From positions 4,070,001 to 4,134,000 of the forward strand of contig NZ_CP095074.1 in NCBI RefSeq assembly GCF_022919835.1: a stretch of 64,000 nt of DNA, written 5' to 3'. Position numbers and translations under genes: made by a program. The stretch's first letter is position 1. Every line of letters starts with the position of its first letter. The stretch is from Halobacillus shinanisalinarum. GTDB lineage: Bacteria > Bacillota > Bacilli > Bacillales > Halobacillaceae. The notes beneath the pieces are model-generated. The model had not been told where the DNA came from. It did not search any database and saw only the letters and a program-made list of their open reading frames with translations. Below, one piece after another: positions 18,021 through 26,758 of the stretch.

Positions 18021-18224
18021 ATGGCTAACAACAACAGTTCAAATGAGTTAGTAGTACCTGGTGTACAACAAGCTCTAAACCAAATGAAAACTGAAATTGC
18101 ATCAGAATTCGGAGTACAACTTGGTGCTGACACTACTTCCCGTGCTAACGGTTCTGTAGGTGGAGAAATCACTAAGCGTCTTGTATCAATGGCTGAACAA
18201 CAGTTCGGTGGACAACAAAAATAA
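18021..18224 (+). CDS. small acid-soluble spore protein, alpha/beta type
   Basis: This 67-residue DNA-binding protein coats and protects spore [12 protein letters not shown] (about residues 24-32) contains the GPR germination-protease cleavage site. A second conserved block, [15 protein letters not shown], is near the C-terminus. It shows the organism makes endospores. AGGAGGTGAG precedes the ATG. Position relative to yheB/yheA resembles sspB in B. subtilis. Confidence 0.95.
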   Translation: MANNNSSNELVVPGVQQALNQMKTEIASEFGVQLGADTTSRANGSVGGEITKRLVSMAEQQFGGQQK

Positions 18225-18237
18225 TAAATAATTTGAC

Positions 18238-18268
18238 AAAGGAGAAAGGGTGCGCCCTTTCTCCTTTT
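18238..18268 (+). terminator. SASP terminator
   Basis: AAAGGAGAAAGGG, loop TGCG, CCCTTTCTCCTTTTTT. Confidence 0.92.
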
Positions 18269-18278
18269 TTATCTTTTA

Positions 18279-18315
18279 AAAAAAGCCGTAAGCTATTCAT
18301 AGCTTACGGCTTTGA
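18279..18315 (-). terminator. msmX terminator
   Basis: AAAGCCGTAAGCTA, loop TTCA, TAGCTTACGGCTTT, with seven T after the stem on the minus strand. Confidence 0.9.
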
Positions 18316-18326
18316 TAACGTTAATA

Positions 18327-19427
18327 TTAGCGAATGCGTTGTTCTGTATCTTTATCGAAAAAGTGAACTTTGTTCATATCGATAGCAAGCTCGATTTCAT
18401 CGCCGCCATTGATTTCGGTTCGTGCATCAACACGGGCAATAAACTCTTGGTCGCCAACTTTAGAATAAAGGTAAGATTCGGCACCCATCAGTTCAGCTAC
18501 TTCAATATAGGCAGTGATTTTCTTATCCTGGTTGGCGTCAATAAACACGGGTTCATCATGCATGTCTTCAGGTCTCACACCTAAAATAACTTCTTTTCCT
18601 ATATAATCCTGTTCACGCAACGGCTTCAACTTGCCATCAGGTACAGCAATTTTAATATCGTTGCCTAGTTCGATATGGTTCTCGCGAAGCGTTCCATTAA
18701 AGAAGTTCATGGCTGGGGAGCCAATAAAGCCACCAACAAAGACATTTTCAGGTTTATCATAAACTTCTTTAGGAGCCCCGACCTGCTGGATCAGACCATC
18801 CTTCATAACAACAAGACGGGTGGCCATTGTCATAGCTTCAGTTTGGTCGTGTGTTACATAAATAGTTGTAGTTTGCAGACGTTGGTGTAATTTTTGAATT
18901 TCAGCTCTCATCTGTACACGTAATTTCGCATCTAGGTTGGATAGTGGCTCATCCATAAGAAATACTTTGGCATCACGTACGATTGCACGGCCAAGGGCTA
19001 CACGCTGGCGCTGGCCGCCAGAAAGGGCTTTAGGCTTACGGTCTAATAAAGCTTCAAGTCCAAGAATGTTTGCAGCATTGTCTACTCGTTGTTTAATTTC
19101 CTGTTTATCCATTTTACGAAGTTTAAGTCCGAATGCCATATTGTCATAAACGTTCATATGCGGGTACAAGGCATAGTTTTGGAAAACCATTGCAATATCA
19201 CGATCTTTAGGAGCCACATCATTCATACGCTTCTCATCAATGATGAAATCGCCATTGGTGATTTCTTCTAGTCCAGCGATCATTCTAAGTGTTGTAGACT
19301 TCCCACACCCTGAAGGTCCAACGAACACGATAAATTCCTTATCATTAATATGTAAATTAAAGTCATCCACAGCTTTTACTTTTTTGTCATACACCTTTTC
19401 GATGTTGTTTAGTTTTAACTCCGCCAT
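18327..19427 (-). CDS. msmX: multi-sugar ABC transporter ATPase MsmX
   Basis: This 366-residue ATPase energises several carbohydrate ABC importers whose operons lack their own ATPase. It has Walker A GPSGCGKST (about 36-44), Q-loop MVFQNYALYPHM, signature LSGGQRQRVALGRA, Walker B VFLMDEPLSNLD and H-loop THDQTEAMT, followed by the TOBE/MOI regulatory domain (VILGVRPEDMHDE). The length matches B. subtilis MsmX. A cre-like site overlaps its promoter region, consistent with catabolite control. The neighbouring PucR-like gene also lies upstream on the same strand. Confidence 0.92.
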   Translation of the reverse strand: MAELKLNNIEKVYDKKVKAVDDFNLHINDKEFIVFVGPSGCGKSTTLRMIAGLEEITNGDFIIDEKRMNDVAPKDRDIAMVFQNYALYPHMNVYDNMAFGLKLRKMDKQEIKQRVDNAANILGLEALLDRKPKALSGGQRQRVALGRAIVRDAKVFLMDEPLSNLDAKLRVQMRAEIQKLHQRLQTTTIYVTHDQTEAMTMATRLVVMKDGLIQQVGAPKEVYDKPENVFVGGFIGSPAMNFFNGTLRENHIELGNDIKIAVPDGKLKPLREQDYIGKEVILGVRPEDMHDEPVFIDANQDKKITAYIEVAELMGAESYLYSKVGDQEFIARVDARTEINGGDEIELAIDMNKVHFFDKDTEQRIR

Positions 19428-19451
19428 TAGTAAAGCCTCCCTGTTAAAAAT

Positions 19452-19465
19452 TGAAATCGCTTTCT
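19452..19465 (-). promoter_or_regulatory. cre-like CcpA site before msmX
   Basis: TGAAATCGCTTTCT matches the cre pattern TGWAANCGNTNWCA at 13 of 14 positions. It lies 25-38 bp upstream of the msmX ATG. Confidence 0.5.
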
Positions 19466-19511
19466 TTTATATGTCCTAAGTTTATCGCAAGAAATAGGGC
19501 AGGGTAAATGG

Positions 19512-19553
19512 ACAAAGTGCACAAAGAACTCCATGAGTCTTTGTGCACTTTGT
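19512..19553 (-). terminator. hairpin after the PucR-like gene
   Basis: ACAAAGTGCACAAAGA pairs perfectly with TCTTTGTGCACTTTGT (16 bp, 10-nt loop). The U tract is weak. Confidence 0.6.
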
Positions 19554-20452
19554 TATCGGTCCAATTCCATTAATGTAAGGTACGTGATGACAGCCCCTTG
19601 AAATTGCTTAATATCAACGCCTGTTTTTTCGATGAATTTATCTACTCGATATTGCAAACTGTTTCTATGCATATAAAGCCTTTTTGCAGCGAGTGTAACA
19701 TTTGACCCGGCTTCGAGGAAGACGCGAATGGTTTGCAATAATTCCCTATCTGCTTGGACACTAGCCAATAATCCATGAGAAATCAGTGCTCGTTCTTCCA
19801 CGGGCATTGATTCAATATAAAGAAAAGGGATAACATCTTGGAAAGTGATAACCGGACCGATACGATGCTTCATGGAGATGTAGAAGCATTTTTTCGCCCA
19901 CTGAAACAACCTTGGCGCTTCACCTATGTTTTCTGCAAAGTCACTGATATAGAAGTGGATTTTTGTGTAGAAATCACTCATTAATACATCAATAATTGTT
20001 TGAAAAGAAATAGTCTCCTGTCCTTCTTCCATCATTTCTTCGATGATTACGCCTTCATGATTATTTTCCCAAACCAGCGGCATTACTTTTGGAAACAAAG
20101 ATTGAAGAGCTTGTTGAAAGGGATCAAGCTCAAGTGACTTGTTCGTCAATGAGAAAAATACAAACCTATATCTTTGTGGCTGTGGATCTAAAGTTAGTTC
20201 ATCTGACTGCTCGCGAATAAACTTGATCCAGTCACGTTCACGATCTGTTTCCGTTACGTCCTTGCTTTCGATGGGGGTGAGGAATAAATGAAGAAGTTGG
20301 CTCTCCCTTTTGTTAAAATCAGATTTTAATATGCCAACGATTTCGTCATCAGGCGTTTGAAAGAATTGGAATTGTTCTGACGGCTTTTGTTCCCCTTGAT
20401 TAATGACAATTAAAGAAGGATAGAGCTGCTTAAGTTGATCGATTTTAGTCAT
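19553..20452 (-). CDS. PucR-type helix-turn-helix regulator
   Basis: This 299-residue protein has an unassigned N-terminal sensory region and a C-terminal PucR/CdaR HTH: FLEAGSNVTLAAKRLYMHRN then SLQYRVDKFIEKTG. That arrangement (V-T-x-A-A-K-x-L-x-x-H-R-N-S-L-x-Y-R) is specific for the family, whose members activate sugar or purine catabolism genes. It sits directly upstream of msmX, as the YxkF-like gene does in B. subtilis (from memory), so it may control msmX. The effector is unknown. Confidence 0.8.
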   Translation of the reverse strand: MTKIDQLKQLYPSLIVINQGEQKPSEQFQFFQTPDDEIVGILKSDFNKRESQLLHLFLTPIESKDVTETDRERDWIKFIREQSDELTLDPQPQRYRFVFFSLTNKSLELDPFQQALQSLFPKVMPLVWENNHEGVIIEEMMEEGQETISFQTIIDVLMSDFYTKIHFYISDFAENIGEAPRLFQWAKKCFYISMKHRIGPVITFQDVIPFLYIESMPVEERALISHGLLASVQADRELLQTIRVFLEAGSNVTLAAKRLYMHRNSLQYRVDKFIEKTGVDIKQFQGAVITYLTLMELDR

Positions 20453-20569
20453 AGTACCTTCCTTTTTGTAAAAATATCTACTATCATAGTAATATAAACC
20501 ATCATTTCAGCAAACACTCAGTTAGGATATAATCGTCTTTATTTAGATGGAAATGGGGAGGGAAAGCAA

Positions 20570-20851
20570 ATGGATCAAGTGAAAGAAAGGGATCAGTACG
20601 GCCAAGAAACAAAAAACCGTTTGAAACGAATTGAGGGACAAGTGCGTGGTGTCCTTAAAATGATGGAAGAGGAAAAGGAATGTAAGGAAGTTGTCACCCA
20701 ACTTTCAGCAGCTCGATCTGCAATGGATCGCGCGATCGGATATATTGTTGCAAGAAATTTAGAATCGAGTATTAAACAATCGCAAGAAGACGGCGAATCT
20801 TCTGAAGAACAGATAGAGGAAGCGGTCCGCATGATTGTGAAAAGCCGCTAA
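20570..20851 (+). CDS. CsoR/FrmR-family repressor with a single cysteine
   Basis: This 93-residue four-helix repressor has the family core NRLKRIEGQVRGVLKMMEE and VTQLSAARSAMDRAIG. Cys is present at the first ligand position (KECKEVV), but the second position reads ARNLESSI where CsoR has His/Cys and CstR/YrkD has Cys. Copper sensing by CsoR chemistry is therefore unlikely. It may sense sulfur species or an aldehyde, or be altered. No obvious target operon is adjacent. GGGGAGGG precedes the ATG. Confidence 0.82.
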   Translation: MDQVKERDQYGQETKNRLKRIEGQVRGVLKMMEEEKECKEVVTQLSAARSAMDRAIGYIVARNLESSIKQSQEDGESSEEQIEEAVRMIVKSR

Positions 20852-20927
20852 CCTGTCATGCTGCGGCCCATTTCAACGGGAGCAGCACAGCAGAGTTTAT
20901 TTTACGATAAACATTTCAGAAGACGCT

Positions 20928-21113
20928 CTAATCCGCTGGGCGCCTTCTGTGGGATTCGTTTTCTTGTTTTGGTATTGGATGGGTTTCACCAATCTGATTA
21001 TCACCAGAAGCAGGAAGCGGTCCTCCTCCTGCCATACCCTCATTTATCATTCGGTCCACATCGAGTTCTAATTGTTTTTTACCCTCTGGATTATAACCTT
21101 TTTTCTTTTTCAC
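20928..21113 (-). CDS. small hydrophilic protein, 61 aa
   Basis: Unrecognised. It is lysine-rich at the N-terminus (KKKKGYNPEGKKQLELDVDR) and Gly/Pro/Asn-rich at the C-terminus, with no membrane segment. The GTG at 21113 sits 7 nt after GGAGGTG, an ideal spacing. An ATG at 21128 overlaps that SD and is the alternative. Its small size and composition recall spore-associated peptides, but nothing proves it. Confidence 0.5.
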   Translation of the reverse strand: MKKKKGYNPEGKKQLELDVDRMINEGMAGGGPLPASGDNQIGETHPIPKQENESHRRRPAD

Positions 21114-21259
21114 TTTTTTCACCTCCATGTTTAACTTTCCCCTTAGGAACAGAATCACTAAGCCAATTATTGGAGTTAATCCCCACTAGGTGAGATTGGC
21201 ATCACCGCAGCAAGTCATATATAATTGGAACAGTTCTATGACTGAAATGAGGGTAAGAA

Positions 21260-22395
21260 ATGAATGCATTTGTGTTGATTCTATTTATGATGTTGATTGG
21301 AGCTGCCATTGGTGGTGTGACAAACCATCTGGCTATTAAAATGCTTTTTCGTCCATATAAAGCGATTAAGATCGGCAAGTTTCAGCTTCCATTCACACCA
21401 GGGTTGATCCCTAAACGGCGTGAAGAACTGTCTCGTCAGTTAGGTGAAATGGTTGTGAATCATTTATTAACGGCGGATGGACTAAGACGGAAAATTAACG
21501 GTCAGGGTTTTGAAAACCAACTGACCACGTTTGCTCAGGAAGAAGTAGAAAAACTGTTGAGCAAAGAGGAAACCATACAGGAGTTCTTGAAATCCTTAGA
21601 CATTGACCTGAATAAAGATCTGCTGAGAGAATCCGTATCTCTTTGGGTAGAAGAACGGTACGAATTAATGATGAGCCACACAAGAGAGCAAAGAGTAGGA
21701 GACATACTCTCAGATCATTGGAAAAGTAAAATAGAGGCAGGTGCTGATCAATTTGCTGTCTATATTCAAGATCGAATTAAAATGTATCTGGATAGTCACG
21801 AGGGAAAAGAAAGAATTGCTGCCCTCATAGATGATTATTTGGACAATCAGGGATTCCTAGGAAACATGATCGCTTCCTTTATGGGATCGGAAAGACTCAT
21901 CGATCGCGTGCACCCCGTACTTATTAAATATGTTTCGGCACAAGAGGCTACGGATTGGTTACAAACGATGATCCAGACAGAAATAACAAAGGCATTAGAC
22001 CAACCAGTTAAAGATTTCGAAGAGAAAATAGGTAAGGAAACAATTGCTAACACACTTGGGAAGGCTGTTGGTCAGGCAATCCCCTTGAGGAGTGGATGTC
22101 CCGCTCGATAGCAGATTGGACGAAACCGCTGCATTCAAAAATTATTCTTGATGTTGTCCCGGTGATGGTACCTAAATTCACGGATATGTTGTCTTCAAGA
22201 ATAGACCGGATGATGACGTCAATGAATCTATCCGGGATTGTGGAAGAACAGGTCGCTTCCTTTCCTGTTGAACGGTTAGAAGAAATAGTACTCGGTATTT
22301 CAAAACGAGAATTTAAAATGATCACGTATTTAGGGGCACTTCTAGGTGGAATGATCGGAGTGATCCAGGGGATTATTGTGCTGATTCTCGGATAA
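21260..22395 (+). pseudogene. yheB: YheB (DUF445) membrane protein, one frameshift
   Basis: The reconstructed protein of about 378 residues matches B. subtilis YheB: an N-terminal helix with IGGVTNHLAIKMLFRPYKA, a P-F-T-P-G-L-I-P-K-R-R-E-E-L loop, a long helical middle and a C-terminal helix AYLG-like (TYLGALLGGMIGVIQ). The frame breaks after GQAIP at 22081-22084: C4 is present where C5 would restore ...GQAIP-LEEWMSRSIADW. Everything else is intact. DUF445 proteins are linked to spore and envelope functions in Bacillus. GAGGGTAAG precedes the ATG. Confidence 0.88.
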
Positions 22396-22479
22396 CCGTC
22401 TATTCCTATACATGGACTAGCTTGTTTGTTATAGTGGGGAAGGAGTTACTAACTCAATTCTAGGAGGTACATTTAATTT

Positions 22480-22839
22480 ATGGCTAATATTTATGATCAC
22501 GCATATGATCTTGAAAAAGCAATTCGCAACAGTGAAGAATTCACAGGACTAAAAGAAGCATATGAAGCGGTAATGAGCGAAGAATCTGCTAAGAAGATGT
22601 TCGAAGACTTCCGTCAAACACAAGTTACTCTTCAACAGAAGCAAATGCAAGGGGAAGAAATTAGCGAAGAAGAAGTGGAACAAGCACGTCAAGTGGTTGA
22701 GCTTGTCCAACAGCATCCGCAAATTTCTAAGCTGATGGAAGAAGAACAGCGTTTGAACACAGTAATTAATGACGTAAGCAAAATTATTACGAAGCCTCTT
22801 GAAGAGCTTTACGGTAATCCTGAAGAACCACAGCAATAA
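22480..22839 (+). CDS. yheA: YheA, YlbF/YmcA-family protein
   Basis: This 119-residue all-helical protein of the YlbF/YmcA/YheA family starts MANIYDHAYDLEKAIRNSEE. The conserved F-x-x-x-Q and E-x-x-L-x-x-x-I-x-x-V-x-x-I pattern near the end is present. YlbF and YmcA act with YaaT on RNA processing and development; YheA itself has no settled role. Position after yheB is as in B. subtilis. TAGGAGG lies 12 nt before the ATG. Confidence 0.9.
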   Translation: MANIYDHAYDLEKAIRNSEEFTGLKEAYEAVMSEESAKKMFEDFRQTQVTLQQKQMQGEEISEEEVEQARQVVELVQQHPQISKLMEEEQRLNTVINDVSKIITKPLEELYGNPEEPQQ

Positions 22840-22845
22840 TAGTAA

Positions 22846-22876
22846 AAAAAGTCGTCCTAATAGGCGGCTTTTTTAT
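22846..22876 (+). terminator. yheA terminator
   Basis: AAAAAAGTCGTCC, loop TAATA, GGCGGCTTTTTT, with two G-U pairs. Confidence 0.8.
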
Positions 22877-22941
22877 TTTAACTCTATGAATAAAGGTTGT
22901 TGTTCTCGATATTAAGACCGTAGACAGGGATCGTTATCCGC

Positions 22942-22970
22942 GGACGAACCGTGAGGCTCCTCGTTCGTCC
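22942..22970. repeat. strong intergenic inverted repeat
   Basis: GGACGAAC ... GTTCGTCC with an inner GAGG-CT-CCTC, forming one nested hairpin. No T run follows at once. It lies between yheA and yhaR. Confidence 0.65.
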
Positions 22971-23058
22971 CTTCTTCATTAATTTTGTTTTTTTGAAGGA
23001 ATTATTAAGATATAGGCGAATTTTTACATGAAAGAACATTTTGCAAAGGGGGATAGCC

Positions 23059-23829
23059 ATGCGCTTTTTTCAAATAGAGCCAAAGGGTAATGTCATCCAC
23101 TTACGCCTGAATCGCGGCGAAAAATATAACGCTTTACATGTCGAAATGCTTCAGGAATTTGCTGAAGCTGTTACAGTCGTTAAGGAGCATAAAGCACAAG
23201 TAGTTGTTATATCTGGAACGGGGCAAGGATTTTGTGCCGGCGGTGATTTAAAGATGATGAAAGAAATTGGTGATTCTAAGATCTATGAACAGGTGATGAA
23301 TGATATTGAGACGGTCGTGACAACCATTTATAACATGCCTAAGGTTGTGATTGCTGCCTTGCATGGGCCTGTGGTTGGTTTAGGTCTAAGTATTGCGCTT
23401 GCTGCTGACTATATTATGGCAGACGCCAATGCTCGTATTTCAATGAATTTCATCGGTATCGGACTTGTTCCTGACGGGGGTGGACATTTTTTCTTAGAAC
23501 AGCGGCTTGGTGTTCATCATGCTAAACATCTTACCTGGCAAGGACAAGAAATGAGAGCGAAGGAAGCCTTTGATCATAAGCTAGTAGACATTGTTGTTGC
23601 AAGAAATATTCATGAGGAAGCTGACCAATTAGCATGGACGTGGAGTCAAAGACCACTGAAATCAATGATTGCAACAAAGGAGATTTATCATCAATATAAA
23701 ATCGATCAACTTTTGCAATACATGGCAAAAGAAAGACAAGCCCAATGGACGCTTCGAACATCAGAGGATCATAAAGAAGGCGTATCAGCCTTTTTAGAAA
23801 AACGTAAACCTGACTTTAACGGGAATTGA
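23059..23829 (+). CDS. yhaR: enoyl-CoA hydratase/isomerase family protein
   Basis: This 256-residue crotonase-fold protein has the first oxyanion-hole segment GFCAGGDLKMM and the second LHGPVVGLGLSIALAADY. FIGIGLVPDGGGHFFLEQRLG is the region of the catalytic Glu, here with Asp, so classical hydratase activity may be altered. It matches YhaR by position before yhaQ-yhaP. The likely role is fatty-acid or CoA-ester metabolism. AAAGGGGG precedes the ATG at 23059. Confidence 0.88.
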   Translation: MRFFQIEPKGNVIHLRLNRGEKYNALHVEMLQEFAEAVTVVKEHKAQVVVISGTGQGFCAGGDLKMMKEIGDSKIYEQVMNDIETVVTTIYNMPKVVIAALHGPVVGLGLSIALAADYIMADANARISMNFIGIGLVPDGGGHFFLEQRLGVHHAKHLTWQGQEMRAKEAFDHKLVDIVVARNIHEEADQLAWTWSQRPLKSMIATKEIYHQYKIDQLLQYMAKERQAQWTLRTSEDHKEGVSAFLEKRKPDFNGN

Positions 23830-23856
23830 AAAAGTCGCGTGGGAGCGCGACTTTTA
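23829..23856. terminator. bidirectional terminator yhaR / yhzD
   Basis: AAAAGTCGCG, loop TGGGAG, CGCGACTTTT. Confidence 0.85.
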
Positions 23857-23863
23857 ATTGTGA

Positions 23864-24049
23864 TTACCTGTGGAATAAAACAAGATGGCCTTCAGGGGCT
23901 ACACAGCGATGGGTATATTCTTGATATCCTTGCTCATCAAGCTTGCCCTCCCCAATCTTCTTTGCTTCTGAATCATTTTCAGCCTCAAATGAATCATCTA
24001 ATACATTTGTTCCATCTTTTTCGAATACAGTTAGAAAGTATTTCTTCAT
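23864..24049 (-). CDS. yhzD: YhzD-like small protein
   Basis: This 61-residue protein starts MKKYFLTVFEKDG and ends EYTHRCVAPEGHLVLFHR. The HRC motif is characteristic of the YhzD family, small Bacillaceae proteins of unknown function. GGAGGGGTAATA precedes the ATG. Confidence 0.82.
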   Translation of the reverse strand: MKKYFLTVFEKDGTNVLDDSFEAENDSEAKKIGEGKLDEQGYQEYTHRCVAPEGHLVLFHR

Positions 24050-24197
24050 TATTACCCCTCCAAGAACAGTCTCCTTAATTAATTTGTTATATGGGCTCGA
24101 TATTCCTGCTTGATTTTATTTTTTTGTAAGAGTAACAAATTTATGAAACTACTTTTAGGGATGATTCGTATATTTAAAGGGAAAAGGAGGAAGTAAC

Positions 24198-25097
24198 ATG
24201 ACGCTACGACTGAACAATGTTACAAAAAAGTTTGGATCGCACGTTGCGGTCAATCACTTATCAATCGAAATACCAGAAAAGCAAATATTTGGATTTCTGG
24301 GGGCGAACGGTGCGGGTAAAACGACAACTTTTAGAATGATACTTGGATTATTACAAGAAACTGAGGGGTCGATTTCTTGGAATGATGGGAACATTGGGTA
24401 TGACCAAAGTCACCTAATTGGCTATTTACCTGAGGAGAGAGGACTTTATCCTAAAATGAAGGTCCGTGACCAGCTTGTCTATTTAGCAAAGCTTCGTGGT
24501 ATGAGTAAACCAGATTCACTAAGGGAGTTAGATTATTGGCTGGAGCGTTTTAAAGTCCCTGATTACAAGACGAAAAAAGTGGAGGAGCTCTCCAAAGGTA
24601 ATCAGCAAAAAATACAATTTATATCTGCCGTATTACATAAGCCGAAGCTGTTAATCCTGGATGAACCTTTTTCGGGTCTTGATCCTGTCAATGTTGAAAT
24701 GCTGAAAGAAGCGGTGGTCGATTTGAAAGAATCTGGCATGTCGATTGTGTTTTCGTCTCACAGGATGGAACATGTGGAAGAATTGTGTGAGAATTTATGC
24801 ATTCTTCACCATGGATCTCCTGTTGTTCACGGGCAATTAAAAGACATCAAGCGCTCATTTGGAAAGAAAAATGTCCACGTAAAAGCAGATTTTAATATGC
24901 AATTTTTGAAGGATATCCCTGGTGTAACCAAGTACAAAGCATTTGGAGAAGGCTGTGAATTGCAAGTGGAAACTGAAGAAATATCCCAAAAGATTTTTGC
25001 TGAATTAAATGGACGTGGTTTCGTTCGTACTTTTAATTTGGAAGAACCTTCTTTGAACGATATTTTTATCGAGAAAGTAGGTGCCTCTTATGTATAA
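24198..25097 (+). CDS. yhaQ: ABC exporter ATPase YhaQ
   Basis: This 299-residue NatA-like ATPase has Walker A GANGAGKTT, signature LSKGNQQKIQ, Walker B LLILDEPFSGLDPVN and a C-terminal DUF4162-type segment. With the downstream permease YhaP it forms a Na+-exporter-like ABC system (NatAB type). It ends 8 bp inside yhaP. AAAAGGAGG precedes the ATG. Confidence 0.92.
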   Translation: MTLRLNNVTKKFGSHVAVNHLSIEIPEKQIFGFLGANGAGKTTTFRMILGLLQETEGSISWNDGNIGYDQSHLIGYLPEERGLYPKMKVRDQLVYLAKLRGMSKPDSLRELDYWLERFKVPDYKTKKVEELSKGNQQKIQFISAVLHKPKLLILDEPFSGLDPVNVEMLKEAVVDLKESGMSIVFSSHRMEHVEELCENLCILHHGSPVVHGQLKDIKRSFGKKNVHVKADFNMQFLKDIPGVTKYKAFGEGCELQVETEEISQKIFAELNGRGFVRTFNLEEPSLNDIFIEKVGASYV

Positions 25098-26337
25098 GTT
25101 CTTTATCATGGTAGGTCATACTTTTACAAATCGAGTAAAAACCAAATCCTTTCTAATTACAACGCTTGTGACGTTAGCACTGATAATAGCGGTAACCAAT
25201 ATTCAAACCATTATTGATACATTCAGCGGCGAGGATAAGACTGATCGGGTGGCTGTTATAACGGATAATGAAGAATGGTTCCAGACCCTTGAAGAAACAG
25301 CTGCAATTAATGATTCCTTTGAAGTAGAGACGTATGACAAATCTTTAGATGAAGCGAAAGAAGCGGTGGAAAAAGGCACCTATCAATCCGTAGTTGAAAT
25401 TACTACAGGTGAGAGCAACTTGCCAGAAGCCACTTATTATGCTAATGAAATTGCTTCAGCTGAAAATAGTGATCAAATTAAACAAGCTTTGCAGCAAATT
25501 AAAGTAGGGATTGCTACAGAGGAGGCAGGTGTGGATCAAGTCACATTACAGCAAATATCATCCCCTGTAGCATTTGAAACGGTATCATTGGAGGAAAGTG
25601 CAAAATCTGAAGAAGAACTAGCACAAACACGTGGATTAGTTTATGTCATGCTATTCCTGCTCTATATGTCTGTAATTATGTATGGCAGTATGATCGCAAC
25701 TGAGGTTGCTACAGAAAAATCGAGTAGAGTAATGGAAATTTTAATCTCGAGCGTATCACCTGTATCACAAATGTTTGCCAAAATTATTGGCATTGCTTTG
25801 GTCGGGATGTTGCAATTTTGTTTAATTTTGATAGTCGGTTATTTTGGGGTTACCCAAAATGGTGGAGAAGGGTCGCTGATGGCGGGGTTCGGATTAACTA
25901 ATATTCAAGGCTCGATCATTGCCTATGCTGTTTTATTCTTCATCCTTGGTTATTTGCTTTATGCGACGCTTGCAGCAACACTTGGGTCGCTAGTTAGTCG
26001 ATTAGAGGATGCACAGCAAATGATTGCACCGATGATTTATTTAATCTTAGCGGCCTTCTTTATTTCTGTATTTGGATTGAACGCTCCTGAGTCCACCTTC
26101 GTAACGGTTTCGTCCTATTTTCCATTCTTTTCACCACTCATCATGTTTTTACGAGTGGGAATGTTGGATATTCCAGTTTGGGAAGTCATTCTTTCGGTTG
26201 GAGTACTCGTCGCCTCCATAGCCATCCTTGCATGGTTTGGTGCCCGGATCTATAGCGGTGGTGTTCTTCTTTATGGGAAATCATCATCTTTTAAAGATAT
26301 TAAAAAAGCAATGCAGTTATCGAAAAAAGAAAAGTGA
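25090..26337 (+). CDS. yhaP: ABC exporter permease YhaP
   Basis: This 415-residue permease of the NatB type has an N-terminal helix, a 150-residue extracellular domain and then five to six helices. The EKSSRVMEILISSVSP motif is typical of NatB/ABC-2 permeases. The ATG at 25090 follows AGGTGCCTCTT and overlaps yhaQ, implying translational coupling. The Na+ efflux role is by analogy to NatAB. In B. subtilis yhaO is the next gene; here 18.8 kb intervene. Confidence 0.9.
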   Translation: MYKFFIMVGHTFTNRVKTKSFLITTLVTLALIIAVTNIQTIIDTFSGEDKTDRVAVITDNEEWFQTLEETAAINDSFEVETYDKSLDEAKEAVEKGTYQSVVEITTGESNLPEATYYANEIASAENSDQIKQALQQIKVGIATEEAGVDQVTLQQISSPVAFETVSLEESAKSEEELAQTRGLVYVMLFLLYMSVIMYGSMIATEVATEKSSRVMEILISSVSPVSQMFAKIIGIALVGMLQFCLILIVGYFGVTQNGGEGSLMAGFGLTNIQGSIIAYAVLFFILGYLLYATLAATLGSLVSRLEDAQQMIAPMIYLILAAFFISVFGLNAPESTFVTVSSYFPFFSPLIMFLRVGMLDIPVWEVILSVGVLVASIAILAWFGARIYSGGVLLYGKSSSFKDIKKAMQLSKKEK

Positions 26338-26346
26338 TTGATTAAC

Positions 26347-26382
26347 AGAAGTCTTCATCCCTCAAAAGGGATGAAGACTTTT
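26347..26382 (+). terminator. yhaQP terminator
   Basis: AGTCTTCATCCCT, loop CAAA, AGGGATGAAGACT then TTTTTG. Confidence 0.9.
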
Positions 26383-26758
26383 TGTATCGAAAGGTATTCT
26401 GGCAACACCCACTATTGCATCTTTAAAGCAATGTTTATCCGTTTGTAAAAGAAGTTGCACCGTCTTGAAAAAGATGAACTGTTGTATGTAGATATAAGAT
26501 AAAGAATGATTTATAAAGTTTTGGTCAAAAATTTCTACTGTGGTAATTCAAGATTTTTTTGTTCCGCGAACGGGCATTATCTGTAAGACTTGAATTCGAG
26601 ATCATTTTAAAAATATACAGGGCACTAGCTTCAGATCGCGAACAGCGAATCAAACTAAATAAAGCTTTGAGAAAAGGAGGGGAAAATCTCCTCTTGTAGA
26701 AATAGATATTTAAAAGCATGTTATAAAACCAAATGTTCATGAAAAGGAGAATAAAGGT
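26383..26758. other. left edge of the accessory island, no gene
   Basis: AT-rich, no supportable ORF. It carries an inverted, diverged copy of the island repeat (26558-26602) and a small GGAG/CTCC hairpin at 26672-26698. Confidence 0.5.
26558..26602 (-). repeat. inverted, diverged copy of the island repeat
   Basis: Read on the minus strand it gives GAATTCAAGTCTTACAGATA, then a CCCG...CGCGGAACAA segment. This lines up with GAATCCGAGTCTTCATGATA ... GCGCGCTAGTGGAACAA at 34955. Confidence 0.4.
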
